From contig CAWDLR010000002.1 in the NCBI GenBank assembly GCA_963803125.1, positions 1,116,001-1,180,000 on the forward strand: 64,000 nt of DNA, read 5' to 3'. Positions 53,920-63,288 of the stretch are shown piece after piece. A model generated the notes under the pieces. That model was not told where the DNA came from, searched no databases, and worked only from the letters and a program-made list of their open reading frames with translations. The stretch's first letter is position 1; every line of letters begins with the position of its first letter. The position numbers and the translations under genes were made by a program. The stretch is from G963675935 sp963803125 (GTDB lineage: Bacteria; Planctomycetota; Planctomycetia; Pirellulales; Thermoguttaceae).

Positions 53920-55085
53920 CTAGCTCTTGTCCTCGCCGCGAAGCTTGAAGGTGACTTCGAACAACTCTCCGGGATGGCTGACAAGACCGGCGGGAAGGGC
54001 GATGCGGACTGGCAGGCCCCACTCGGGTATTTTCGGATCGCGGCACATGTGCGGAGGAATGGCTTCGACTTGCGGCCCGACGCGCTCCACCACGGATCGC
54101 AGCGTGGCGCCCAGCGTCGTACGGCCCCGCATTTCGACCGCCATGCCGGCTTTCGGCGTGAATCGCTGTTCCTGCCGTACGTAGCTGATGAGGTAACGGC
54201 TCTTTTCGGCGGCAACGGCGAGGATTGGATCACCTGGGCGCACCTGCTCATTGGGCCAATGATAGATGGCGCAAATCGTCCCCCGAATCGGCCGCGCAGC
54301 GTAAGATGGTCAATCTCGACTTGCAGCGCGCGGATCCGCGCCTTCTGCACGCTTGCCGCCGCCGCAATCGCCGCTAGTTCCCGCGCCACGTCGGCCGGTA
54401 CGAGAGCGGGAAGAGTCCGCAGCCGCTCGGCGGCCTGCTTTTGCTGCGTCTCCGCCTCGGCCAACACCTTCTGATCTTCGGCCGCCTGCTTGGCGGTCTC
54501 TTCACGCAGCATCCGCGCGTTGTTCATCTCCAGGGCGGACACCATCTTCTTCTCGGCCAGCGGTTTCATGCACTCCAGCGCCGTGTTGGCCTGTTCCGCT
54601 TTCAATCGGTCAACTTCCAGTTGCAGCCGTTTCTGCAACGCGACCAGCCGATGCTGCTCCAACTCGAAGCTCAGCCGCGTCGCATCGTCCCACGCCGCGC
54701 GACTCCGATCCGCCTCGCTCACCGTCAGTTTCGCGCCCGCCGCGTCCAGTTCTTTTTGGAGTCGCGTCAGATCTTCAGCAAGCGTTGCCATCTGTGCCCG
54801 CAGCGCCCGATCGTCAAACTGCGCGATGACTTGTTGCGGCTCGACCCTGTCGTACAGCGTCCACTGCCCTTGGGGAAGCAACGTCAGAATGCCTCCCGTG
54901 TCTGAAGCAATCTGCAACCGGACAGTCTCCAACTCTCCGATGGAGCGGGGCATCTCGCTTTGCTGGATCCACAGGCACAACGTGATTGCGACAACCGCCA
55001 AGAAGCCCGCTGCCGGCAGCATAGTATGTCGAAAACGCGACCAGCGATCCTTCCAGGGGATCGGGATTCGCTCCATTCCATCCAT
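53920..55085 (-). pseudogene. HlyD-family membrane fusion protein, frameshifted
   Basis: From ATG 55085 (55076 also possible) there is one inner-membrane helix (MLPAAGFLAVVAITLCLWI), a lipoyl-like strand (QIASDTGGILTLLPQGQ) and a long coiled coil (LTRLQKELDAAGAKLTVSEA; LEVDRLKAEQANTALE). Near 54290-54300 an indel shifts the frame. The beta-barrel part continues as EQVRPGDPILAVAAEKSRYL, YVRQEQRFTPKAGMAVEMRG and VRIALPAGLVSHPGELFEVT to the stop at 53920. Such adaptors link an inner-membrane pump to a TolC-type channel; the convergent TolC-like gene is the probable partner. Confidence 0.78.
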
Positions 55086-55482
55086 CGCCGAAGGCCTGCC
55101 GATGCCAGATATTTCAACCCTGTGTCTACTCCATTTTGCTAAGATTTCCGCCAAGAATCCACTTTTTCCCGCAGACCGTCATGATTCGGCGATCCTCCAC
55201 GACCCACGTGAGTGGTCCCGGCACGCGACCCCCTTACTGCGGCAACGCATTTCCCATACGCTGCTTCCCTGACCTAACCTTCTATAGGCTTGGATGTTAC
55301 GACAAGCTGTTTTGTGCTGGCGCCCATAGTGGCACCGAAGCCTACTTTCGCGTCCTCGGGTTTCCTTCCGTTTCACCGTTGCCGGTGCAGCGTTCGGAGT
55401 GGTCGAGATGGGCCGTTGCTGTTCTCGGCCTGCCGGGTGAAGTTCAACGGAGCCAGTTGTCATGACCCCCTGCCGTCTAACG
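55086..55482. other. Gap without a recognised gene
   Basis: About 400 bases between the HlyD-like gene and the PEP-CTERM terminator. I see no convincing coding sequence or RNA. Both neighbours are on the minus strand, so this holds the HlyD-like gene's promoter region. Confidence 0.45.
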
Positions 55483-55514
55483 AAAAAAGCCTTGCCGGCG
55501 TACCAGCAGGGCTT
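55483..55514 (-). terminator. Intrinsic terminator of the PEP-CTERM gene
   Basis: On the minus strand AGCCCTGC pairs with GCAAGGCT (one mismatch) around TGGTACGCCG, then six T. It lies 17 bases after the stop at 55531. Confidence 0.6.
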
Positions 55515-55530
55515 TGATGGTTGTGGTTAG

Positions 55531-56565
55531 CTAGACGCGCCAGGATGCCCGCCTCCACCGCCGCCAGGCAACAGTAATGGTCAAGCCACCCAGCAGCGAC
55601 CAGACGACGATGGTCGCGGGTTCAGGAACCGCCTCTTCGGCTGCGCCCAACGCGCCTACTGTAGCCTGGATACCGAAATCACCCGACCCGAACTCGCTGG
55701 TGAAGTCATAGCCGATATCGAAGCCTCCATCAGCGTCGCCAAGGTTTATATTGAATGCCGCGGGAGCACCGACCGCCGGCAACAGCCCGTCCCAAGTGCC
55801 CGAATCATCCGAAGCAGTGATGAGGCCATTGGCCCAACTGACCGACAAACTCCCCGTAGCGCTTGTCAGGTACGGGCTGTCCATGACGATGGAGAAGGTT
55901 CCGCTCCCCGTGCCGCCGTCGATGGATACCTTACCGCCATCGCCCCACAACGCCGTGCCGCGGGCAATGTCAACCTTAATATCCCACAACATCTCGTCGA
56001 GCAATTGGTGGCCGTCATCCGGGTCGAAAATCTCGACTGACAACGGATCGCCGACGCTGGCCACGCCCGAGATCGCGTCGACCGACCAGCGCGGCTGCCA
56101 GCGGATTTGTCCCTTGGCATTTCGTTTGCCCATGTTCAAGGCGAGGGTCGAGGTGCTAACGGCCCGGGCACGGATGCCGTCAGGACGCACGACAGCCGCC
56201 GATCCCCACACCTCGTGGTAGCCGGTCCCGTTCGCGTTGGCCGAACACTCCGAATTTGCATCGGCAAATGCCAACTTCCCACTGGTTGCCGTTTGCGACT
56301 TCAGAGCCGAAGCTGGCGGCGGATCGAAAGTGACAGCTCCAGTGTTGGCTGGGGGATGGACCAGCCCTCCGCTGTTGCTCTTGGCGAGCGCGTCACAGTA
56401 CCAGGCCCATTGGCCGCGATACGTGTCGTTTGCACCGAGGTTCAGATTGAAGTTGTGGCTGACGTCGTAAACGGCTGCGTCAGCCGTCACGATTGCCAAG
56501 CCAGCAGAAACCGCCAGCGCGCAGGCAAACACCCTTACGGTTCTGGTTTGTATTGATTCTCGCAC
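55531..56565 (-). CDS. PEP-CTERM sorted exported protein
   Basis: 344 residues. The signal peptide is VFACALAVSAGLAIVTADAA. The C-terminus VPEPATIVVWSLLGGLTITV followed by AWRRWRRA is a textbook PEP-CTERM tail: Pro-Glu-Pro, a helix, then basic residues. The tail directs the protein to an exosortase-like system for processing at the membrane and delivery to the surface or matrix. The body is Gly/Ser/Asp-rich beta sequence (FSIVMDSPYLTSATGSLSVS; INLGDADGGFDIGYDF) without catalytic motifs. No exosortase gene is in the window. A terminator follows on the same strand. Confidence 0.88.
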   Translation of the reverse strand: MRESIQTRTVRVFACALAVSAGLAIVTADAAVYDVSHNFNLNLGANDTYRGQWAWYCDALAKSNSGGLVHPPANTGAVTFDPPPASALKSQTATSGKLAFADANSECSANANGTGYHEVWGSAAVVRPDGIRARAVSTSTLALNMGKRNAKGQIRWQPRWSVDAISGVASVGDPLSVEIFDPDDGHQLLDEMLWDIKVDIARGTALWGDGGKVSIDGGTGSGTFSIVMDSPYLTSATGSLSVSWANGLITASDDSGTWDGLLPAVGAPAAFNINLGDADGGFDIGYDFTSEFGSGDFGIQATVGALGAAEEAVPEPATIVVWSLLGGLTITVAWRRWRRASWRV

Positions 56566-56746
56566 AGCTAAGCCCTCCCGATTCCGTGCGGCGACAAGAC
56601 CGCACGTGGCCGATTCTTTGCTTCTCCGAGACTATATCCCGCCCAGCCCCAATTCCTCACGGCGGCCCCCCACAATATTAGGAAATCAACTCTCCAGCGG
56701 TAGGGTTGTGGCGGGGCAGGGGCGGGCTGCGTGCTGAGCGATGGGG

Positions 56747-56977
56747 TTACAGTCGCCTAACCTCCATCTCGACCGTCTCGACGACAATCATCGCGTCATC
56801 CTTGTTGGGCTCGGCAAAAACGCGGAAGAGGGTCACCGTCTGCGCCGCCTCGCCCCCTGTCCGTGGAAGCTTGGCCAACTGGGCGCGGGCCGCAGCCCCG
56901 AAGGCCGCCTGCAAGTCAAAGATGAGATTGACGCCCGCCGGGCCCTCGCCGACCCGAAAGCGGAGTCCGCTGCTCAC
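56747..56977 (-). CDS. Small hypothetical protein
   Basis: 76 residues from GTG 56977, with AAAGGA about eight bases upstream; a TTG start seven codons earlier is possible. Sequence features are RFRVGEGPAGVNLIFDLQAA, FGAAARAQLAKLP and NKDDAMIVVETVEMEVRRL, with alternating hydrophobic strands and good third-base GC, which favours this strand over the overlapping plus-strand frames. No family is recognised. The upstream neighbour is the HTH gene on the other strand. Confidence 0.4.
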   Translation of the reverse strand: MSSGLRFRVGEGPAGVNLIFDLQAAFGAAARAQLAKLPRTGGEAAQTVTLFRVFAEPNKDDAMIVVETVEMEVRRL

Positions 56978-57198
56978 TCCATCGTCCTTTTCGCACAAGA
57001 CCAGATTCGTGTCAATAGGGGCATGGGAGTTTTATCCGCCAGTTTTCCGAAAACCGGCTATGGCTCACGCGGGAGAATCTCGCGAGCTTTCGAATGCGAA
57101 AAAAGGTCCGGCAGACCCATTCGGCGCAGCAATTGCATGCGATCGCCATAACCTTTTTTCCAATAACGACTTGCTAAATGCGAATTCGGATGCGATGA

Positions 57199-57227
57199 TT
57201 GACAAAAGCAGAGAACCCCGGTAAGAC
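57199..57227 (+). promoter_or_regulatory. Candidate promoter upstream of the HTH gene, in the 56978-57344 gap
   Basis: A perfect TTGACA (57199-57204), 17 bases, then TAAGAC (57222-57227). The motif TTTATCCGCCA occurs on both sides (about 57030 and 57289) and might be an operator. Nothing else is recognised in this 367-base gap. Confidence 0.4.
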
Positions 57228-57344
57228 AGTAGCTGTCGGGCATGGGTCTCCGGCAATAGCGATTCCCAAAGTGTGACGCGCGATGGAAGTTTATCCGCCA
57301 ATATGGACCGCCGGATCGATGCGGCGACCGCAGCAGCAGGGGCC

Positions 57345-58087
57345 ATGAAAATCTCCATCCGCTTCGAAGAACAACTCAAGGAAAATCGCGAGCGCCGCGG
57401 TCTGATCGCGCAAATCAATGCGTGCACCGGCATCGAACGGCACACCATCTCGGCACTCTTGAACAACCGGGCCCGCTACGTCGTCAGGCGAACTGCGCCT
57501 GCGTGGTGCTGGGAAGCACCAAGGTCAACCCGGTGGCGGAACTCTGCCTTGCCCGCGTATTCGGGGCGGCGCCGTTCCAGAGCCAGGACGGCGTGGCGCG
57601 GCCCAAGGATCGCAGTTGCCCATTGCTCTTCCGCTTGCGCGATGACGATCCGAAACCGCCCTCCTTTTGCAGCGGTCTGCGTCTGGCGAGCAACACCGCC
57701 GCCAACGCACCGGGGCTCTGGTACGAGACGGAGAGCGGCAAGTGGGAGGGCTGCGTGTGGGATCCGGCCACGAGCGATGCCGCCTTTATCTTCTATGCCT
57801 ATTGGCGGAGCGCGGGGCACGCCGAGGTGGTCTGCGGCGGCTTCAGCGGCCGGGCAACCAGTTACCTGACGAAGGAACTGGAGTGGATCGTGTCGCGGCT
57901 GGGCCCGCCGCAGTTCATCTCCGAGAATCTCGAGGTGGGACTCTACGTCATCGAGTTCAAGTTCGATCCGCGTGGCACCGATTACGGCATGTACCACGAC
58001 AATCGGAGCTTTGATAGCAAGGTGATCTCACTGGCCGAGAAGGTGATTCAACGCCGCCTGAAACGCAGGCCGCCCGAACCTCATTGA
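57345..58087 (+). pseudogene. HTH (XRE-like) regulator-type protein, frame broken
   Basis: ATG 57345 starts MKISIRFEEQLKENRERRGL, LIAQINACTGIERHTISALL, NNRARYV, an XRE-like helix-turn-helix that would bind DNA. Right after it, near 57490, the frame changes and the C-terminal part reads NCACVVLGSTKVNPVAELCL, ARVFGAAPFQSQDGVARPKD and WIVSRLGPPQFISENLEVGL. The jump from HTH to this part is abrupt and suggests an internal deletion as well as a frame change. The C-terminal domain is not a family I can name. The B12-type radical SAM gene follows after 29 bases, so the two probably belong together. Confidence 0.6.
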
Positions 58088-58116
58088 TCAGTACGTCGCC
58101 GTAAGGAGTAAGGCTC

Positions 58117-59554
58117 ATGCGCCAACGGGTGGTCCATCTCATCAATCCGAAGACAGACTCGCTGACGACCCGGCCGCTGTATCTCAACCGGGCCCTCTAC
58201 TCGCCGCTTGCGGGATTGCTGGCCGTCGCCGCCGCCATTCCGCGCGACCGCTACGACGTGGTGCTGACCGACGAGAACATCGAATCGATCGACTTCGACC
58301 TAAAGGCGGACTTAGTCGGCATCTCCGCCATGACCAGCTACGTGAACCGCGGCTACCAGATCGCCGATGCGTTCCGGCTGCGGGGGGCGCCAGTCGTCAT
58401 GGGCGGAGTCCACCCGAGTTTCATGCCGCAGGAGGCGCTCAAGCATTGCGACGCGGTGGTCATCGGCGAGGCGGAACTCGTGCTCGAGAAGCTCCTGGGC
58501 GACCTTGAGCAAGGCCGCATGCGCGGCGCCTATCGCGCCGACCGGCTGCATCCGATGGAGGGTCTGCCGATGCCGCGGTATGACCTGATCAAGCGGAACC
58601 GATACGTGAACCGCACCTTTGTGCAGACTTCCCGCGGCTGCCACCAAGGCTGCACCTTTTGTGCCGAGCCGCTGATGAACGGACTGAAGGTCCGCTGCCG
58701 TCCGCTGGGGGAAGTGATAGGCGAGATCGAGAACTGCGGCTCCCGCACGATCTCGATCAACGATGCCGACTTCTTCGGCATGCCGCAGCGGGCAACGGAG
58801 ATCATGCAGGCGCTCAAGGGCCGCGGAGTGCGGTGGCAGGCGGGCGTCACCTCGAAACTCGCGCAAGACGACCGCATGCTCGAACTCGCCGCCGACAGCG
58901 GCTGCACCATGCTGAGCATCGGCTTCGAATTCGATCTCGCGCGATGCGTTGACGAGCGTGCACAAACACGTGAACCGGCCCGAAACGTTCGCGGCGATTG
59001 TCGAGAAAGTCCACTCCTACGGCATCATGGTATTCGGTCTGTTCATGTTCGGCTTCGACAGCGACGACTCCTCGGTGTTCCAGCAGACCGCGCGGTTCAA
59101 CATCGAGGCCGACTTCAACGTCTGCGCGTATTCCGTCCTCACGCCGTATCCGGGCACGCTCACCTGGTACGAGATGAAGAAGGCTGGTCGCATCGTCTCC
59201 TTCGATTGGGACAAGTACGATCAAGCCGACGTGGTCTATCGGCCGGCGCAGATGTCCGGTGACGAGCTGCGTCTGGGCCAGGCCGCGGCCTACGAGACGT
59301 TCTACGCGGTCTCGTCCCTGGCGCGTCGCTTTCCGCTCCGCGGCAAGCGCAGTCGGCTGCGGTGGTCCATTTACAATCTCTTCATGAAGAAGGGCGCCGC
59401 CACCGATCGCAAGGACGCGGTCGCCGAGCCGACGGAGCCGCCCGACGTGGTGCCGGTGCCGCCCATCTTTCCCCTCAAGCCGGAGTGGCGGCACGCGGTT
59501 CTCGAAGCGATCGGAGCCCCCGAAAATGGGGCTGCTGAAAGCGCAAAAACCTAA
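58117..59554 (+). pseudogene. B12-binding radical SAM protein, frameshifted
   Basis: ATG 58117 has AAGGAG about nine bases upstream. The N-terminal B12-like domain (SPLAGLLAVAAAIPRDRYDV; DLVGISAMTSYVNRGYQIAD; VVMGGVHPSFMPQEALKHCD) is followed by SRGCHQGCTFCAEPLMNG, the C-x-x-x-C-x-x-C cluster, and SINDADFFGMPQRATEIMQA. After MLSIGFE an extra T near 58930 shifts the frame. Removing it continues directly into ALTSVHKHVNRPETFAAIVE, YGIMVFGLFMFGFDSDDSSV and VLTPYPGTLTWYEM. Repaired length is about 478 residues. Substrate unknown. The HTH protein upstream may control or accompany it. Confidence 0.83.
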
Positions 59555-59614
59555 CGCCTTCTCACTTACCACGTTAGGCAATTGCCAGCAAGCCTTGGCG
59601 AGAAAAGGCGAAAG

Positions 59615-59689
59615 GGTGGCTGACCGGACTTGAACCGGCGACATCCAGATCCACAATCTGGCACTCTAACCAACTGAGCTACAGCCACC
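59615..59689 (-). tRNA. tRNA-His (anticodon GTG)
   Basis: On the minus strand the acceptor GTGGCTG (from 59688) pairs with CAGCCAC. The D arm AGCTCAGTTGGTTAGAG, the anticodon arm CCAGATTGTGGATCTGG with GTG, and the T arm CCGGTTCAAGTCCGG are all present. The extra 5' G (59689) pairs with the discriminator C (59615), the histidine identity feature. The 3' CCA is not encoded. Confidence 0.95.
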
Positions 59690-59773
59690 ACCACTAAGTA
59701 AATAAGCCTACCTGCAAAACCCGCCGGTGACAAGCCCTTACTACCGCTCCACCTGCTCTACCGCTCTGGCGAC

Positions 59774-60637
59774 TCATGGTGTGCCGCGGTCCTCGGAGAG
59801 GGCGTGTGCGAATTCCGCACCGAGAAAGATCACGATGCTGGCGAAGTAATACCAGAGCATTATGCCCATCAGGACACCGAGTATGCCGTAAGCGCTGTAC
59901 TCCTTGCCGACCACCAACAAGAGCAACAACCAGCGGCCGATGGTCCAGAGAACCGCGGCGAGCAGCCCCCCGGCAAACGCCGCCCGCCAGGGGACGTGAG
60001 TCCTGGGGACTACCCAATAAACCGTCGCCAGCAGCGTCGTGTCGCAGACGATGGTGACCACCGTCTGCACGGCTTTCCAGGCGAACGGGCCGGCGGGCAG
60101 GTGTGTTACATAGGTTTGGATGCTCGCCAACACCACGTCGGCCACAAAGACCGCCGCGAGCATGATTCCGATGGCCAGCAGGGTGAGAAAAGCCAGCAGC
60201 CGGCTCCAGAGCAGCTCGCGGACGCCGGCCAGCCAACCGCCGCCCGCCGGCGGCGGCACCCGCCAGACGCGGGCGAAGACGTTGTCGAGCTGCATGAAAA
60301 TCCCGATGGCGGCCAGGACCAGCATCAGCAGTCCGGCGATGCCGCCCAACGAGGCCTGCGTCTGGATGCCGTTGAGCACGCTGGTCAACTGGTCGGCAAG
60401 CCAAGGGCCGATGTTCTTGCCGACGTGGGTGATCAGTCTCTGCTGTTCCTGCTGGACGAACTTCGAATAGCGAGCGACGAAGCCCACGCCCGCGACCAGG
60501 ACCAGGCAGAGCGGAAAGAGCGAGAACACGCCGTAGTAGGCGATGGCGGCGCTAAGTGTGCCGCCGTTGTCTTCTTGCCACCCCTTCCAGGTCGCCATCA
60601 GCAACCGCCAGCCGCGCCGCCAAATTCGAGCGAACAT
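59774..60637 (-). CDS. YihY/virulence factor BrkB family membrane protein
   Basis: 287 residues. Family features are NGGTLSAAIAYYGVFSLFPL at the N-terminus, GIAGLLMLVLAAIGIFMQLD, RLLAFLTLLAIGIMLAAVFV, TTLLATVYWVVPRTHVPWRA and GILGVLMGIMLWYYFASIVI, giving six membrane helices. The family was once named ribonuclease BN, but is now regarded as an inner-membrane protein of unknown, possibly transport, function. It lies 19 bases after the PQQ-propeller gene on the same strand and may share its transcript. tRNA-His is downstream. Confidence 0.88.
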   Translation of the reverse strand: MFARIWRRGWRLLMATWKGWQEDNGGTLSAAIAYYGVFSLFPLCLVLVAGVGFVARYSKFVQQEQQRLITHVGKNIGPWLADQLTSVLNGIQTQASLGGIAGLLMLVLAAIGIFMQLDNVFARVWRVPPPAGGGWLAGVRELLWSRLLAFLTLLAIGIMLAAVFVADVVLASIQTYVTHLPAGPFAWKAVQTVVTIVCDTTLLATVYWVVPRTHVPWRAAFAGGLLAAVLWTIGRWLLLLLVVGKEYSAYGILGVLMGIMLWYYFASIVIFLGAEFAHALSEDRGTP

Positions 60638-60656
60638 CGCGTGGCTCCTCGACGGC

Positions 60657-62030
60657 TCAGCCGCCCGCTTTCGTCTCTCCCGAAGCCGTCTTGCGGACGC
60701 AGTAGACGCGAGACACGCTACGGATCAGCAGCCGGTCGCCGACCATCGCCGGCGTGGCCAGGCAGCCGTCGTCGTCGGCCAGAGGGTTCTTCCGCAGCAA
60801 TTCGAATTTGTCGCCCGCGCGCACGACGTACGCCACGCCGTCCTCGTCGATGCAGAACACCTGGCCGTTGTTGGCCCAGGGCGACGAGGTGAAGTGGCTG
60901 CCGCCCGGCAGTTTCTGCCGCTCGAACAGCGCCGCGCCTGTTTGCGAGTTGAAGGCGCTCATCGTCCCGGTGTCGTAGAGGACGTACAATCGCCCCTGAT
61001 AGACCAGCGTGGTAGGGACGTACGGCGCGGCGACCGGCTTGCTCCAGGCGATCGCCGCATTGCTCGATTGGCCGGGCGCTGGCGCGACGTCGCCGCTGCC
61101 GCCGGGTCGAATCGCGTAGACCGGCCGGCTCTTGTCCCGCAGAAAGCCCGAGCTAACGTAGGCCAAACCGCCGTCCGCATAGGGCGTCGCCACCGTGATC
61201 CCCGACATCTTCCCGTTGAACCACCAGAGCAGCTTGCCGTCGAGGCCGTAGGAGCGGACCTTGCCGCTGCCGACGGTGACGATCTCCGCACGGCGGTCGT
61301 TCTTCCACGCAAACGGGGTCGACCAATTGCTCTTCTCGTCCCGCGCCACCCGCCACACCTTCTCGCCGCTGAGCTTGTCGAGCGCCAGCAGGTAGGAATC
61401 CTCTTCGTTGTCGTTGAGGATGTAGAGCCGGTCGCCGTACAAGATGGGCGAAGCCGCGGTGCCCCAGTCGAACCTCATGCGGTGCGGCTCGATCTTCCGC
61501 TGCCAAAGCGAATTGCCCTTGAAATCGAAGCAGAACACGCCCACATTGCCGAAATAGGCATACACCCGTTGGCCGTCGGTGGTCGGTGTCTCCGAGGCGA
61601 AACTGTTCTTCGCGTGCGTCGGCCGGAACGGCTTGCTCTCGTGTGCCGTCCGTTCCCAAAGGACCTTGCCGGAAGCAAGATCGAGGCAGAGCACTTCCCA
61701 GCGATACGTGGCGTCGGCCGAGAGCGGGCCAGCCATGAAGAACCCCTTCTGCGGCGGCTCCGCTTCCTTCCCGACCTCGACCACCGTCGTCAAGAAGACG
61801 CGATCGCCCCAGGCGATCGGCGACGACCAGCCGCGGCCGGGAATATCGCGCTTCCAGGCCACGTTCTCCGTGGCCGACCAGCGATCGGGCAGATCGGCGT
61901 TGTCGCTGACCGCGCGCGAGCCCGGACCGAGAAACTGCGGCCAGTTCTCCTCCGCCGCCCGCACCCTACTCGCGCTTGCGCCAGCGAACACTATCGCCGT
62001 AACGATCAGAATTACGTGGCTCGTCTTCAT
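60657..62030 (-). CDS. PQQ-binding-like beta-propeller protein, exported
   Basis: 457 residues from ATG 62030 with GGAG seven bases upstream; upstream codons in the open frame are not needed. The signal peptide is MKTSHVILIVTAIVFAGASA. The sequence has repeated propeller blades with the W-motif (SGKVLWERTA; GNSLWQRKIE; GEKVWRVARD; GKLLWWFNGK) and begins NWPQFLGPGSRAVSDNADLP, typical of planctomycete PQQ-repeat proteins. It is probably a periplasmic binding or scaffold protein, since no dehydrogenase residues are evident. 277 bases upstream holds a CTGCTGGCTTGTCCAGCAG hairpin and then the HEAT gene. Confidence 0.85.
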   Translation of the reverse strand: MKTSHVILIVTAIVFAGASASRVRAAEENWPQFLGPGSRAVSDNADLPDRWSATENVAWKRDIPGRGWSSPIAWGDRVFLTTVVEVGKEAEPPQKGFFMAGPLSADATYRWEVLCLDLASGKVLWERTAHESKPFRPTHAKNSFASETPTTDGQRVYAYFGNVGVFCFDFKGNSLWQRKIEPHRMRFDWGTAASPILYGDRLYILNDNEEDSYLLALDKLSGEKVWRVARDEKSNWSTPFAWKNDRRAEIVTVGSGKVRSYGLDGKLLWWFNGKMSGITVATPYADGGLAYVSSGFLRDKSRPVYAIRPGGSGDVAPAPGQSSNAAIAWSKPVAAPYVPTTLVYQGRLYVLYDTGTMSAFNSQTGAALFERQKLPGGSHFTSSPWANNGQVFCIDEDGVAYVVRAGDKFELLRKNPLADDDGCLATPAMVGDRLLIRSVSRVYCVRKTASGETKAGG

Positions 62031-62307
62031 AGGGCAATCTCCGGTAGAAGAACGGGTGATCCGCGACTCCCTGCGATACGATGCACCGCCGCGACGAAAG
62101 AAGGGCAGGCTAGTGTCCAATACGGAAATGAATTGTTGCGGATTTGCGCGCGGCGGACAAGGGGGAAACAGATGGACGGGCGGCCGGATTTCCCCTCTCC
62201 GTCCCAAGCCAAGCGGCCGCGCTGGGCACCACTGCTGGCTTGTCCAGCAGCGCCGAAGGGCGGTCGGGCAGGCCGACCGTGGCAGCCGACGGTCCCAGGG
62301 CGTCGGA

Positions 62308-63039
62308 CTACTGGGGGTTGTTTGCCGCAGGGGCAACGTCCATGTTCACCCGGATCCGCTGTAAGACGTTCGCCGCTATCTCTCGCACCCGCGGATCGGG
62401 GGCTCGCAGCATCATCACAACCGCCGGTATCGCGTCGGGTCCCAGCCTCTCCAGCGAGTGCGCGGCGGTGATGCGGAGGTAACCGTCGGGATCGGCCAAC
62501 ATTATCGCCAGCGCGGGAATTGCGTATTTTGCCTCCGGCCCCATTTCCTGCAATGCCAACGCCGCGGCGTCTCGCACCGAAGGGCACGGGTCGCGCAGGC
62601 TTTCGGTCAGCATGGGCACCGCCGCTTTCGCGTCGGGCCCGATCGCTCGCAACGTCTCCGCCGCCAGCGCCCGCACCCGCGGATCGCAATCGCGAAGCAA
62701 CGGCACGACGCCCGCCGCAGCGTTGGCTCCCAACTTATCCAGCGTGTGCGCGGCGGTGATGCGGAGGTACTGGTCCGGATCGCGCAACATCTGCGCCAGC
62801 GCCGGGATTGCCGGCTTGGCATCCGCTCCCATCTCCCGCAACGCCATCGCCGCGGCGTCGCGCACTCCCGGGCTCGGATCACGCAGCGCGTCGGTCAATC
62901 CCGTCACCGCCGCGGCAATGGCAGCATTCTGATCCACCGCCGGCGGTTCTTGCCCATAGTTCGTCGATGTGACGAGAACGATAAAGCCAATCGCCAAACC
63001 CAATGTTGACCACGTCGTCTTTTTGTCGCCAGCGTTCAT
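62308..63039 (-). CDS. HEAT-repeat protein, exported
   Basis: 243 residues from ATG 63039, the start of a signal peptide (LGLAIGFIVLVTSTNYG). The rest is a run of HEAT repeats of about 31-37 residues: ALRDPSPGVRDAAAMALREM, MLRDPDQYLRITAAHTLDKL, LLRDCDPRVRALAAETLRAI, SLRDPCPSVRDAAALALQEM, MLADPDGYLRITAAHSLERL and MLRAPDPRVREIAANVLQRI. Units 1-3 and 4-6 match each other closely, so the array arose by a recent duplication. HEAT solenoids bind proteins; the partner may be the PQQ-propeller protein on the same strand. Confidence 0.85.
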   Translation of the reverse strand: MNAGDKKTTWSTLGLAIGFIVLVTSTNYGQEPPAVDQNAAIAAAVTGLTDALRDPSPGVRDAAAMALREMGADAKPAIPALAQMLRDPDQYLRITAAHTLDKLGANAAAGVVPLLRDCDPRVRALAAETLRAIGPDAKAAVPMLTESLRDPCPSVRDAAALALQEMGPEAKYAIPALAIMLADPDGYLRITAAHSLERLGPDAIPAVVMMLRAPDPRVREIAANVLQRIRVNMDVAPAANNPQ

Positions 63040-63171
63040 GCTTGCCTCACCTTTTCCTTTGGTCCTCACCCCCAAACTTAGGGCGCGGAAAAAGAAAAGC
63101 AAGCAATCGCGACCCTACAACCGTCACCGCCCGCATTTCCGCTTGACCCGTCCCGCGGAAAATCACCGCTT

Positions 63172-63275
63172 GTTCCAACGCTCTGCGTTGGAACGCACCG
63201 GTCCCGACGCTCCGCGTCGCTGCTGCTCGGGGTGGGTGATCAAAGCGCGCGGTTCCCACGCGGAGCGTGGGAACC
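63172..63275. repeat. CGTTCCCACGC-type palindrome cluster
   Basis: TTCCAACGCTCTGCGTTGGA, ACGCTCCGCGTCGC and GGTTCCCACGCGGAGCGTGG in a row, ending 14 bases before the stop of the next gene. Same family as 6777-6927. Confidence 0.8.
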
Positions 63276-63288
63276 AGATGCTTCTCCC

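Noticed and set aside
52081..55085. Complete RND efflux operon
   Set aside because: The TolC-like and HlyD-like genes are convergent and no inner-membrane pump gene is present.
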